Part shown: piece after piece, positions 1 through 8,535 of the stretch
Position numbering within the stretch: position 1 is the stretch's first letter
Layout of the letters: each line of letters opens with the position of its first letter
From: Burkholderia sp. Ax-1724
GTDB lineage: Bacteria; Pseudomonadota; Gammaproteobacteria; Burkholderiales; Burkholderiaceae
Direction: 5' to 3'
Length of the DNA: 64,000 nt
Assembly (NCBI RefSeq): GCF_011752995.1
Contig: NZ_VWWL01000017.1
Location: 1 to 64,000 of the forward strand
The notes under the pieces: generated by a model
Told to the model about the DNA's origin: nothing
The model's input: only the letters and a program-made list of their open reading frames with translations
Database searches by the model: none
Made by a program: the position numbers and the translations under genes

Positions 1-264
1 TTGGCGCCCGCGCCGGGCGAAGCGGTCGTCGCGCTGCGCGTAACCCAGGATAGCTGGTTCAGCGTGCGCGACAAGGACGGCAAGGAACTGTTCTCCGGTC
101 TCGTGCATGCGGGGGACCCGAAGCAGGTGACGGGTGTTGCGCCGTTCAAGGTGACGCTCGGCAACAAGGCTGGTCTCGAATCGCTGACGCTCGACGGTCA
201 GCCTGTCGATCCGGCGAAATATGCGGCAGCCAGGGGCAACGTGGCGCGTTTTGCGTTGCCTTGA
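1..264 (+). CDS. RodZ-like protein, C-terminal DUF4115 domain (5' partial)
   Basis: The frame is open from the first base of the window and stops with TGA at 262-264, so only the last 87 residues are visible. They resemble the periplasmic beta-rich DUF4115 domain of RodZ-type cell-shape proteins, with a segment 'TQDSWFSVRDKDGKELFSG' and an ending around 'GNVARFALP'. The N-terminal helix-turn-helix and membrane segment expected of this family lie outside the window. It sits about 85 bases before ispG on the same strand, the arrangement usual in Burkholderia, which supports the call. The first codon read as a start here is only an artefact of the window edge. Confidence 0.7.
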   Translation: MAPAPGEAVVALRVTQDSWFSVRDKDGKELFSGLVHAGDPKQVTGVAPFKVTLGNKAGLESLTLDGQPVDPAKYAAARGNVARFALP

Positions 265-349
265 CAGATACGGTGTGCGCCGCGGCCAACCGGTCCGCGG
301 CGCTTTTTCAATTCAGGCGCTGCGTTTTTGCGTAGCGTGTGCGGCGTAA

Positions 350-1666
350 ATGGGTTTTTCGATGCAATCCGAAGCTCAATCCCAATCCAGTAGCAAGATC
401 GTTTCAGACGAGCCGGTGTTCGGCGGTTCCGCGATGCGGCGCAAGTCGCACGCGGTCAACGTCCGTTGGGGCGGCCAGCTCGTCACCATCGGCGGCGACG
501 CGCCCGTGCGCGTGCAGTCGATGACCAACACCGACACCGCCGACGCGATCGGCACCGCGATCCAGATCAAGGAGCTGGCGCAGGCCGGCTCGGAACTGGT
601 GCGCATCACGGTGAACACACCGGAAGCGGCGGCGGCCGTGCCGGCGATCCGCGAGCAGCTCGACCGCATGGGCGTGATGGTGCCGCTCGTCGGCGACTTC
701 CATTACAACGGCCATCTGTTGCTGCGCGACTATCCCGGCTGCGCGGAAGCGCTGTCGAAGTACCGCATCAACCCGGGCAACGTCGGGCACGGCGCGAAGC
801 GCGACACGCAGTTCGCGCAGATGATCGAAGCGGCGGTCAAGTACGACAAGCCGGTTCGCATCGGCGTGAACTGGGGCAGTCTCGACCAGGACCTGCTCGC
901 GAAGATGATGGACGAGAACGGCTCGCGCGCCACGCCGTGGGAAGCGCAAAGCGTGATGTACGAAGCGCTGATCCAGTCGGCGATCGGCTCGGCCGAACGC
1001 GCGGTCGAACTCGGCCTCGGGCGCGACCAGATCATCCTGTCATGCAAGGTCAGCGGCGTGCAGGACCTGATCGCGGTGTACCGCGAACTCGCGCGCCGCT
1101 GCGACTTCGCGCTGCATCTGGGCCTGACCGAAGCGGGCATGGGCTCGAAGGGCATTGTCGCGTCGACGGCGGCGCTGTCGGTTCTGCTGCAGCAGGGCAT
1201 TGGCGACACGATCCGTATTTCGCTGACACCGGAACCGGGCGCGTCGCGCACCGGCGAAGTGATCGTCGGCCAGGAAATCCTGCAGACCATGGGGCTGCGT
1301 TCGTTCACGCCGATGGTGATCGCGTGCCCCGGCTGCGGCCGCACCACGAGCACGCTGTTCCAGGAACTCGCCTCGCAGATCCAGACCTATCTGCGTCAGC
1401 AGATGCCGGTGTGGCGCGACCAGTATCCCGGCGTCGAACAGATGCACGTCGCGGTGATGGGCTGCATCGTCAACGGCCCGGGCGAGTCGAAGCAGGCCAA
1501 TATCGGCATCAGCCTGCCGGGCTCCGGCGAAAACCCGGCCGCACCGGTGTTCATCGACGGCGAGAAGGTGAAGACGCTGCGCGGCGAGAACATCGCGCAA
1601 GAATTCCAGCAAATCGTGAGCGACTACGTCGAGCGCCGTTATGGCCGCGCCGACGCGCTCAACTAA
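350..1666 (+). CDS. ispG: (E)-4-hydroxy-3-methylbut-2-enyl-diphosphate synthase
   Basis: IspG (GcpE) performs the penultimate step of the MEP isoprenoid pathway, reducing ME-cPP to HMBPP with a 4Fe-4S cluster in the cytoplasm. The protein is 438 residues. The three cluster cysteines are visible in 'ACPGCGRTT' (about residues 325-330) and 'VMGCIVNGPGE' (about 371-378). Its N-terminal TIM-barrel half includes 'VQSMTNTDTAD'. A second ATG at 362 would give a 434-residue protein, closer to the usual Burkholderia length; neither start has a strong ribosome binding site. It is followed 21 bases later by hisS, so the two are probably co-transcribed with the RodZ-like gene upstream. Confidence 0.97.
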   Translation: MGFSMQSEAQSQSSSKIVSDEPVFGGSAMRRKSHAVNVRWGGQLVTIGGDAPVRVQSMTNTDTADAIGTAIQIKELAQAGSELVRITVNTPEAAAAVPAIREQLDRMGVMVPLVGDFHYNGHLLLRDYPGCAEALSKYRINPGNVGHGAKRDTQFAQMIEAAVKYDKPVRIGVNWGSLDQDLLAKMMDENGSRATPWEAQSVMYEALIQSAIGSAERAVELGLGRDQIILSCKVSGVQDLIAVYRELARRCDFALHLGLTEAGMGSKGIVASTAALSVLLQQGIGDTIRISLTPEPGASRTGEVIVGQEILQTMGLRSFTPMVIACPGCGRTTSTLFQELASQIQTYLRQQMPVWRDQYPGVEQMHVAVMGCIVNGPGESKQANIGISLPGSGENPAAPVFIDGEKVKTLRGENIAQEFQQIVSDYVERRYGRADALN

Positions 1667-1687
1667 ATAGCGGCGATCGAAATACAG

Positions 1688-3025
1688 ATGACTGAACAGA
1701 AGAAAAAGCTCGAGAAGCTGTCCGGTGTGAAGGGCATGAACGACATCCTGCCGCAGGAAGCCGGGCTCTGGGAATTTTTCGAAACCACCGTCAAGTCGAT
1801 GCTGCGTTCGTACGGATACCAGAATATCCGCACGCCGATCGTCGAGCATACGCAGCTGTTCACGCGCGGTATCGGTGAGGTGACCGACATCGTCGAAAAA
1901 GAGATGTACAGCTTTACCGACGCATTGAACGGCGAAAACCTGACCATGCGCCCGGAAAACACGGCGGCGGTCGTGCGTGCGTCGATCGAGCACAACATGC
2001 TGTACGACGGTCCGAAGCGCCTGTGGTACGTCGGCCCGATGTTCCGTCACGAGCGTCCGCAGCGCGGCCGTTATCGGCAGTTCCATCAGGTCGGCGTCGA
2101 GGCGCTCGGCTTCGCGGGTCCGGACGCGGACGCGGAAATCATCATGATGTGTCAGCGCCTGTGGGACGACCTCGGCCTCACCGGCATCAAGCTCGAAATC
2201 AACTCGCTCGGCCTTGCTGAAGAGCGCGCCGCGCATCGCGTCGAACTGATCGCGTACCTCGAAAAGCACATGGACGTGCTCGACGAAGACGCGAAACGCC
2301 GTCTCTACACGAACCCGCTGCGCGTGCTCGATACGAAGAACCCGGCGTTGCAGGAAGTCGCGCAGAACGCGCCGAAACTGATCGATTTTCTCGGCGAAGA
2401 ATCGCGCGCGCACTTCGAAGGCCTGCAGCGTCTGCTGAAAGCGAACAATCTGCCGTTCACGATCAACCCGCGTCTCGTGCGCGGTCTCGATTACTACAAT
2501 CTGACCGTGTTCGAGTGGGTCACCGACAAGCTCGGCGCGCAAGGCACGGTCGCGGCGGGCGGCCGCTACGATCCGCTGATCGAGCAGCTGGGCGGCAAGC
2601 CGACGGCGGCGTGCGGCTGGGCGATGGGCGTCGAGCGCATTCTCGAACTGCTGAAGGAAGAGAACCTCGTGCCCGAAGACGAGGGCTGCGACGTGTACAT
2701 GGTCCATCAGGGCGACGCGGCGCGCGAGCAGGCCTTCATCATCGCTGAGCGTCTGCGCGATACCGGCCTCGACGTGATCCTGCATTGCAGCGCGGACGGC
2801 CAGTCGGCGAGCTTCAAGTCGCAGATGAAGCGCGCCGACGCGAGCGGCGCCGCGTTCGCGGTCGTGCTCGGCGAAGACGAGATCGCCAACGGCACGGTCG
2901 GCGTGAAACCGCTGCGCGATACGTCCAACGGCGGTAAGAACGAGCAACAGAACGTGCTGGCCGAAGACTTGACCGAATATCTAATCAATGCGATGGTTGC
3001 AACCGCCGAAGACGGCGACGACTGA
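1688..3025 (+). CDS. hisS: Histidyl-tRNA synthetase
   Basis: This class II aminoacyl-tRNA synthetase charges tRNA-His in the cytoplasm. At 445 residues it has the family length. Visible features are the N-terminal 'GVKGMNDILPQE' signature, motif 2 around 'RHERPQRGRYRQFHQ', the histidine-binding signature 'LVRGLDYYNLTVFEW' (about residue 263 on), the glycine-rich 'AAGGRYD' near 288 and a C-terminal anticodon-binding domain. The first ATG (1688) fits the family N-terminus. The gene lies between ispG and the yfgM-like gene on the same strand. Its paralogue hisZ, which lacks tRNA-charging activity, occurs later in the same window at 11382-12533. Confidence 0.98.
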   Translation: MTEQKKKLEKLSGVKGMNDILPQEAGLWEFFETTVKSMLRSYGYQNIRTPIVEHTQLFTRGIGEVTDIVEKEMYSFTDALNGENLTMRPENTAAVVRASIEHNMLYDGPKRLWYVGPMFRHERPQRGRYRQFHQVGVEALGFAGPDADAEIIMMCQRLWDDLGLTGIKLEINSLGLAEERAAHRVELIAYLEKHMDVLDEDAKRRLYTNPLRVLDTKNPALQEVAQNAPKLIDFLGEESRAHFEGLQRLLKANNLPFTINPRLVRGLDYYNLTVFEWVTDKLGAQGTVAAGGRYDPLIEQLGGKPTAACGWAMGVERILELLKEENLVPEDEGCDVYMVHQGDAAREQAFIIAERLRDTGLDVILHCSADGQSASFKSQMKRADASGAAFAVVLGEDEIANGTVGVKPLRDTSNGGKNEQQNVLAEDLTEYLINAMVATAEDGDD

Positions 3026-3091
3026 TCGCGATGTCGTCGGGCCGGCTGGCTCGACACGCACACGTAGCAAGAAAGAGGAAATCGCCGGGCG

Positions 3092-3721
3092 ATGAGTTAC
3101 CACGACGAACAAGAATCGATTGAAAGTCTGAAGGCATGGTGGAATCAGTGGGGCAACGCGACCACGTGGATCGTGCTGGCGGTATTGTTGGCGGGTGCGG
3201 GCTGGAACGGCTGGAATTTCTGGCAGCGGCGTGAGGCAGCGCAAGCCGCGGTGCTGTATGACCAGGTGCAGCAGGCCGTGGCAGCGGGCGACAAGGACAA
3301 GGTCACCCGCGTGGCCGCCGACATGGAAGACAAGTTCGGCCGCACCGCTTACGCGCAGATGACCGCGCTCGGTGCAGCCAAGGCGCTCTACGCGGCCGGC
3401 GACGAAGCTGGCGCGAAGGCGCAACTGCAATGGACCATCGATCACGCGAAGGACGACGAGTTCAAGCAGATCGCGAAGCTGCGCATGGCTTCGCTGCTGC
3501 TCGACGACAAGGCTTACGACCAGGGTCTCGCGCTGCTCGCCGAGCCGCAGTCGGATGCCTTCAAGGGTATCGTGGCGGACCGCCGCGGCGATCTGCTCGC
3601 TGCTCAAGGCAAGCACGACGATGCGCGCGCGGCCTACAAGATCGCGCTCGACTCGCTGTCGAAGAGCGACAGTTCGGCGCGCCAGTTGATCCAGTTCAAG
3701 CTCGATGCGCTCGGCGGCTGA
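3092..3721 (+). CDS. YfgM-like TPR membrane protein (ancillary SecYEG chaperone family)
   Basis: A 209-residue protein with a short cytoplasmic N-terminus, one membrane segment at about residues 23-42 ('TTWIVLAVLLAGAGW') and a long alanine-rich helical C-terminal region with TPR-like repeats facing the periplasm. This matches the YfgM / DUF2133 family, whose E. coli member associates with PpiD at the SecYEG translocon. The position between hisS and bamB is the conserved order in beta- and gammaproteobacteria and is strong support. A purine-rich GAAAGAGGAA sequence lies about 12 bases before the ATG. The role in this organism is inferred from the family. Confidence 0.9.
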   Translation: MSYHDEQESIESLKAWWNQWGNATTWIVLAVLLAGAGWNGWNFWQRREAAQAAVLYDQVQQAVAAGDKDKVTRVAADMEDKFGRTAYAQMTALGAAKALYAAGDEAGAKAQLQWTIDHAKDDEFKQIAKLRMASLLLDDKAYDQGLALLAEPQSDAFKGIVADRRGDLLAAQGKHDDARAAYKIALDSLSKSDSSARQLIQFKLDALGG

Positions 3722-3784
3722 GCGTCTTGCGCGACGCGCCGTGAGCCACGACCGCAAGACGGTTTCCTTTAATTAATCTCCTGA

Positions 3785-4945
3785 ATGCTTCGTCCACCGA
3801 TGAATCTGCTGAAACGTTACGCTGTGCCCGTTATCTGTGCGATGGCCGTTCTCTCGCTGGCGGCTTGCTCATCCACGAAAGACGTGCGCCGTGTGCCGAC
3901 GCCGCTCACCGAGTTCAAGCCTGTGCTCGACGTGCAGCAGTCCTGGTCGGCGAGTGTGGGCAAGGCGGGCCGTTACCTGTTCTCGCCGGTCGCGGTCGGC
4001 AATGCCGTGTACGCCGCCGGCGCGAACGGCACCGTCGCGAAGATCGACGCGCAAACCGGCAAGGACGTGTGGCGCACCAAGCTGCACGACGACCTCTCGG
4101 CGGGCGTCGGCAGCGACGGCACGCTGACGGCGGTCGGCGGCCTGAAGGGCGACGTGTACGTGCTCGGCGCGGACGGCAAGGAACTGTGGACTGCCAAGGC
4201 GCCAGGCGAGATCATTTCGCCGCCGCTGGTCGGCAACGGCCTCGTGGTCGTGCGCACGATCGACGGTCAGATTGTCGCGTTCAACGGGCAAACGGGCGAG
4301 CAGAAATGGAACTACCGCAACCGCGCGGTGCCGCTCAACCTGCGCGTGTCGTCGGGCATGACGTTCGCGGGCGACGCGGCGGTGCTGGCCGGTTTCCCGG
4401 GCGGCTCGTTCTCGGCGATCAATCTGCAAACCGGCGACAACTACTGGCAAACGCCGGTGTCGTATCCGAAGGGCGTGACCGAAGTGGAGCGCATCAACGA
4501 CGTGACCGGCCCGCCCACGCTGGTCGGCTCGCAGACCTGCGCGGTGACGTTTCAGGGCCAGATTGGCTGTTTCGACGCGAACTCGGGCCGTTCGCTGTGG
4601 AGCAAGGCATTCTCGAGCACGAGCGGCCTCGCGCAGGATGATCGCAGCGTGGTCGCCGCCGACGACTGGTCGATCGTCTCCGCGTTCGACGGGAGTAATG
4701 GCTCGGTGCTGTGGAAGAACGAGTCGCTGAAGAACCGCGATCTGAGCGTGCCGATGCTGCTCGGCCGCGCGGCCGTATTCGGCGACTACCAGGGTTACGT
4801 GCACTTTCTGTCGAACGCCGATGGCGCGCTCGTCGCGCGCATGAAGACCGACGGCAGCGCAATTAGCGCGGCGCCGGTGCTGGCCGGCGACACGCTGGTC
4901 GTGCAGACACGCGACGGCGGTCTGTTCGGTTTCCGCCCGCGCTGA
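3785..4945 (+). CDS. bamB: Outer membrane assembly lipoprotein BamB
   Basis: BamB is the beta-propeller lipoprotein of the BAM complex that inserts outer membrane proteins. The N-terminus has a lipoprotein signal with lipobox 'LAAC', the cysteine being residue 28 from the 3785 start. The remainder consists of PQQ-type repeats such as 'AQTGKDVW', 'GQTGEQKW' and 'SNGSVLW'. The ATG at 3800 gives a more standard signal peptide beginning 'MNLLKRYAVP' and is probably the real start, giving 381 residues. A hairpin followed by T residues lies 19 bases after the stop. The gene order yfgM-bamB-der is conserved. Confidence 0.96.
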   Translation: MLRPPMNLLKRYAVPVICAMAVLSLAACSSTKDVRRVPTPLTEFKPVLDVQQSWSASVGKAGRYLFSPVAVGNAVYAAGANGTVAKIDAQTGKDVWRTKLHDDLSAGVGSDGTLTAVGGLKGDVYVLGADGKELWTAKAPGEIISPPLVGNGLVVVRTIDGQIVAFNGQTGEQKWNYRNRAVPLNLRVSSGMTFAGDAAVLAGFPGGSFSAINLQTGDNYWQTPVSYPKGVTEVERINDVTGPPTLVGSQTCAVTFQGQIGCFDANSGRSLWSKAFSSTSGLAQDDRSVVAADDWSIVSAFDGSNGSVLWKNESLKNRDLSVPMLLGRAAVFGDYQGYVHFLSNADGALVARMKTDGSAISAAPVLAGDTLVVQTRDGGLFGFRPR

Positions 4946-4964
4946 TCGCAGGGCATGCTGTTTG

Positions 4965-4999
4965 GCGCGCAGGCCGGTTTTGCCGGCCGCGCGCGTTTT
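4965..4999 (+). terminator. Rho-independent terminator after bamB
   Basis: An inverted repeat GCGCGCAGGCCGG / CCGGCCGCGCGC, with one bulged A and the loop TTTTG, is followed by GTTTTA. It lies immediately after bamB and likely ends the ispG-bamB transcript. Confidence 0.75.
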
Positions 5000-5458
5000 A
5001 ACTGAGAGTCGGGCTGGGAATCTGGCTGAAAAGCGAGGTTTGAACCGGCGCCTGAACGTGCTGGCGAGTGTCGGGCGCCTTGGGTCGATGGATCGGTCTG
5101 TTTGCCGGGTTGCTCGCGCAGACTCAAAAGAAGAAATCCGCCGGACGGGCTGGTCCGGCAAGTCGGATCGGAAGCTGTCCCGCTCGTCATGCGCGGTGGC
5201 TCGCGCGCCTCTTTTGCGGCATCGTGAAGAAGAGCGCGATCGCATGCGCAGGCGAGCCGTTGCGCAGCGAAGTCTGAATCCGGCGGCTCCCTGGTGCCGC
5301 CCGCAGCCCACCGCCGTCCGCCCGGATGCGCCTATCGAACGCACATCCGGAGCTGGCTGAATTCGTGATAATTTCGTCAAAACGCCGCCGCGCGGCGGCC
5401 TGACGTCGCTACGCGTGCGATCGGCTCCGATCCCGCGTTTCACCGTGAACAATATCTG
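5000..5458. other. Intergenic region between bamB and der
   Basis: About 460 bases without a convincing gene. Open frames exist (for example 4962-5360 plus), but their arginine-rich, low-complexity products match no family and one overlaps the bamB terminator. The der promoter must lie here, perhaps near the A/T-richer 'TGATAATTTCGTCAAAACG' at about 5364-5384. No clear -35/-10 pair stands out. Confidence 0.4.
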
Positions 5459-6796
5459 ATGAAACCCGTTATTGCCCTCGTCGGGCGCCCCAATGTGGGG
5501 AAATCCACGCTGTTCAACCGCCTCACGCGCTCGCGTGACGCACTGGTCGCCGATCTGCCAGGTCTCACGCGCGATCGTCACTATGGCGAAGGGCGCACCG
5601 GCGAGCGGCCGTATCTGGTCGTCGACACCGGCGGCTTCGAGCCGGTCGCGAAGGACGGCATCCTGCACGAGATGGCGCGGCAAACGCGCCAGGCGGTCGA
5701 GGAATCGGACGTGGTCGTGTTCATCGTCGACGGCCGCAACGGCCTCGCGCCGCAGGACAAGTCGATTGCCGACTATCTGCGCAAGGTCGGCCGGCCGATC
5801 TTCCTCGTCGTCAACAAGGCCGAGGGCATGAAGTACACCAACGTCGCCGCCGATTTCTACGAGCTCGGCCTCGGCGACCCGCGCGCGATTTCGGCGGCGC
5901 ACGGCGATGGTGTTACCGACATGATCGACGAGGCGCTCGAAGTCGCCTACGCCGGTCAGCCTGAAGAGAGCGAGGAAGGCAAGGAAGCGCGCGGCGTGAA
6001 GATCGCGATCGTCGGCCGGCCGAACGTCGGCAAGTCGACGCTGATCAACGCGCTGGTCGGCGAGGAGCGCGTGATCGCGTTCGACATGCCGGGCACCACG
6101 CGCGATTCGATCTACGTCGACTTCGAGCGCAACGGCAAGCCGTACACGCTGATCGACACGGCCGGTTTGCGCCGCCGCGGCAAGGTGTTCGAAGCGATCG
6201 AAAAGTTCTCGGTCGTGAAGACGCTGCAATCGATCTCGGACGCGAACGTCGTGATCCTGCTGCTCGACGCGCGCCAGGATATCTCGGACCAGGACGCGCA
6301 CATCGCCGGTTTCGTCGTCGAGCAGGGCCGTGCGCTCGTGGTCGGCGTGAACAAATGGGACGGCCTCGATCCGCATGTGCGCGAGCGCACCAAGGGCGAT
6401 CTCGAGCGCAAACTAAAATTTCTCGACTTCGCCAAATTCCATTTCATTTCCGCCGCGGAAAAAACCGGAATCGGGCCGCTGATGCGCTCGGTCGACGACG
6501 CCTACACGGCCGCGATGTCGAAGCTGCCGACGCCGAAACTGACGCGCGCGCTGATCGAGGCGGTCGAATTCCAGCAGCCGCGCCGTCGCGGGCCGGTGCG
6601 TCCGAAGCTGCGTTACGCGCACCAGGGCGGCCAGAATCCGCCGATCATCGTGATTCACGGCAATGCGCTCGATGCGATTACCGATACCTATAAGCGCTAC
6701 CTGGAAAACCGCTTCAGGGAAACTTTCAAGCTGATGGGCACTCCATTGCGAATAGAGTTCAGATCCTCGACGAACCCTTACGCGGACAAAGGCTAA
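5459..6796 (+). CDS. der: Ribosome biogenesis GTPase Der (EngA)
   Basis: Der is an essential GTPase needed for assembly of the 50S ribosomal subunit. The 445-residue protein has the diagnostic pair of tandem GTPase domains: Walker A 'GRPNVGKST' occurs at about residues 8-16 and again at 186-194. There are two 'DTxG' switch motifs ('VDTGGFE' and 'IDTAGLRRRG') and NKxD-type motifs ('VNKAEG' and 'VNKWDG'). A C-terminal KH-like domain begins near residue 360. The length and first ATG agree with the family. It opens the next cluster, ahead of hfq. Confidence 0.98.
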   Translation: MKPVIALVGRPNVGKSTLFNRLTRSRDALVADLPGLTRDRHYGEGRTGERPYLVVDTGGFEPVAKDGILHEMARQTRQAVEESDVVVFIVDGRNGLAPQDKSIADYLRKVGRPIFLVVNKAEGMKYTNVAADFYELGLGDPRAISAAHGDGVTDMIDEALEVAYAGQPEESEEGKEARGVKIAIVGRPNVGKSTLINALVGEERVIAFDMPGTTRDSIYVDFERNGKPYTLIDTAGLRRRGKVFEAIEKFSVVKTLQSISDANVVILLLDARQDISDQDAHIAGFVVEQGRALVVGVNKWDGLDPHVRERTKGDLERKLKFLDFAKFHFISAAEKTGIGPLMRSVDDAYTAAMSKLPTPKLTRALIEAVEFQQPRRRGPVRPKLRYAHQGGQNPPIIVIHGNALDAITDTYKRYLENRFRETFKLMGTPLRIEFRSSTNPYADKG

Positions 6797-7003
6797 AAGA
6801 ACGCCGGGTCTCGCGGCGAGCCGGAGCCAGGCCTCGCCGCGAAGCCGGGAGCAGAGCCTGAAACCCGCGTGCGTGCTGGGTTTGGCCGAATGGCTAGGCG
6901 CCGCGCGTGGAAATGAAAATCAGCTATAGTGTAGCGGTTGGTGGCGGATCTCTTTTTCTTCGTCGCCAATTCAGTCAACCTGCAAAAAAATACGGAGTTT
7001 GCT

Positions 7004-7240
7004 ATGAGCAACAAAGGGCAATTGTTACAAGACCCGTTTTTGAACGCACTGCGTAAAGAGCATGTGCCGGTGTCGATCTATCTGGTCAACGGCATCAAGC
7101 TTCAAGGGAACATCGAATCGTTCGACCAGTACGTCGTGTTGCTCCGGAATACGGTCACCCAGATGGTCTACAAGCACGCTATCTCGACAGTCGTGCCGGC
7201 CCGTCCGGTGAATTTCCACCCGGATTCCGAACAGTCCTAA
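7004..7240 (+). CDS. hfq: RNA chaperone Hfq
   Basis: Hfq is the hexameric Sm-like protein that pairs small RNAs with mRNAs. The 78-residue product starts 'MSNKGQLLQDPFLNALRKE', has the Sm1 region 'VSIYLVNGIKLQGNIESFD' and the Sm2 motif 'YKHAISTVVP'. The frame is open further upstream (from 6938), but the ATG at 7004 matches the family N-terminus and has a GGAG ribosome binding site at 6994-6997. A TATAGT sequence at 6925-6930 could be a -10 box. It is followed by hflX, the conserved hfq-hflX-hflK-hflC order. Confidence 0.98.
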   Translation: MSNKGQLLQDPFLNALRKEHVPVSIYLVNGIKLQGNIESFDQYVVLLRNTVTQMVYKHAISTVVPARPVNFHPDSEQS

Positions 7241-7298
7241 CCCTCGCCGCGGCCGGCACGATGTCGCCCGTTGGCGATTCTCTTCCGGCCGCGTCATT

Positions 7299-8486
7299 TT
7301 GATACCCTCCAATTTGATCAATGCAGCGCTTGTTGGCATCGACTTCGGCAAGATCGATTTCGAAGCCAGTCTCGAAGAACTCAGCCTGCTCGCGCAAAGC
7401 GCGGGCGCGAATCCCGTAGTCACCCTCACCGGACGCCGTTCCAGTCCCGACGCGAAGATGTTCGTCGGCAGCGGCAAGGCGGAAGAACTGCGCCTTGCGT
7501 GCGAAGCGAACGACATCGAACTCGTGATCTTCAACCATGCTCTGGCGCCTGCGCAGCAGCGCAATCTGGAGCGGGCGCTTAACCGGCGCGTGGTCGATCG
7601 CACGAGTCTCATCCTCGATATTTTTGCGCAGCGCGCCCGCAGCCACGAAGGCAAGCTGCAGGTCGAACTCGCGCAGTTGCAATATCTGTCGACCCGGCTG
7701 ATTCGCGCGTGGACCCACCTCGAACGCCAGAAGGGCGGTATCGGTTTGCGCGGCCCCGGCGAAACGCAGCTCGAAACCGACCGCCGGCTGATCGGCGAGC
7801 GCATCAAGGCGCTCAAGATCCGTCTCGACAAGCTGCGCCGCCAGCATGGCACGCAGCGTCGCGCGCGCAATCGCAACCAGACGATGTCGGTGTCGCTCGT
7901 GGGCTATACGAACGCGGGCAAGTCCACGCTCTTCAACGCGCTGACCAAGGCGCAGGCGTACGCGGCCGACCAGCTGTTCGCGACGCTCGACACGACTTCG
8001 CGGCGCGTCTATCTCGGCGACGAAGCGGGGCAGGTCGTCGTGTCCGACACGGTCGGCTTCATTCGCGAATTGCCGCACCAGCTGGTCGCGGCGTTTCGCG
8101 CGACGCTCGAGGAAACCATTCACGCCGATCTGCTGCTGCACGTGGTCGATGCGTCGAGCGCGGTGCGGCTCGACCAGATCGACCAGGTCAACGAGGTGCT
8201 GCACGCGATCGGCGCGGACACGGTCCGGCAGGTGCTCGTGTTCAACAAGATCGACGCGGTGCCCGAGCTGGCGGCCCGTGGCGAGGCGGTCGAGCGGGAC
8301 GAGTATGGTAATATTTCGCGCGTCTTTTTGAGCGCGCGCACGGGGCAGGGGCTTGATACGTTGCGCGCAGCCATCGCTGAAATCGCTACAGCCGAACCGC
8401 TTGCCGACATGCCGTTCGACCCGTCGGAAGACATCCGTACGACAGAACCGCGCGAGAACCACAAGATTCCAGAACTCGGGCACTGA
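7299..8486 (+). CDS. hflX: Ribosome-associated GTPase HflX
   Basis: HflX is a GTPase that binds the 50S subunit and splits stalled ribosomes. The 395-residue protein has the N-terminal HflX domain ('GSGKAEELRLACEAN'), the glycine-rich linker 'KGGIGLRGPGETQLE' and a G domain with Walker A 'GYTNAGKSTLFN' near residue 200, 'DTVGFIRELP' and 'FNKIDAV'. No ATG is available: the start is probably TTG 7299, or TTG 7314, which would give a product beginning at 'LINAALVGIDFG'. No clear ribosome binding site precedes either, so the exact start is uncertain. It lies 58 bases after hfq. Confidence 0.95.
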   Translation: MIPSNLINAALVGIDFGKIDFEASLEELSLLAQSAGANPVVTLTGRRSSPDAKMFVGSGKAEELRLACEANDIELVIFNHALAPAQQRNLERALNRRVVDRTSLILDIFAQRARSHEGKLQVELAQLQYLSTRLIRAWTHLERQKGGIGLRGPGETQLETDRRLIGERIKALKIRLDKLRRQHGTQRRARNRNQTMSVSLVGYTNAGKSTLFNALTKAQAYAADQLFATLDTTSRRVYLGDEAGQVVVSDTVGFIRELPHQLVAAFRATLEETIHADLLLHVVDASSAVRLDQIDQVNEVLHAIGADTVRQVLVFNKIDAVPELAARGEAVERDEYGNISRVFLSARTGQGLDTLRAAIAEIATAEPLADMPFDPSEDIRTTEPRENHKIPELGH

Positions 8487-8535
8487 CCCGTTCCAATTGC
8501 ACTGATCCGCTGTCTACTCTGGTGAACGAACACAG

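Noticed and set aside
1040..2947. Long antisense open frame over ispG and hisS
   Set aside because: High GC leaves long stop-free frames opposite real genes; the product is arginine/valine-rich and matches no family, while the plus strand encodes certain proteins.
4962..5360. 132-residue open frame between bamB and der
   Set aside because: It overlaps the bamB terminator, lacks a ribosome binding site and has an arginine-rich composition with no family.
6813..6840. Terminator after der
   Set aside because: The GCGGCGAG / CTCGCCGC stem is perfect, but no T run follows, so intrinsic termination is not supported.
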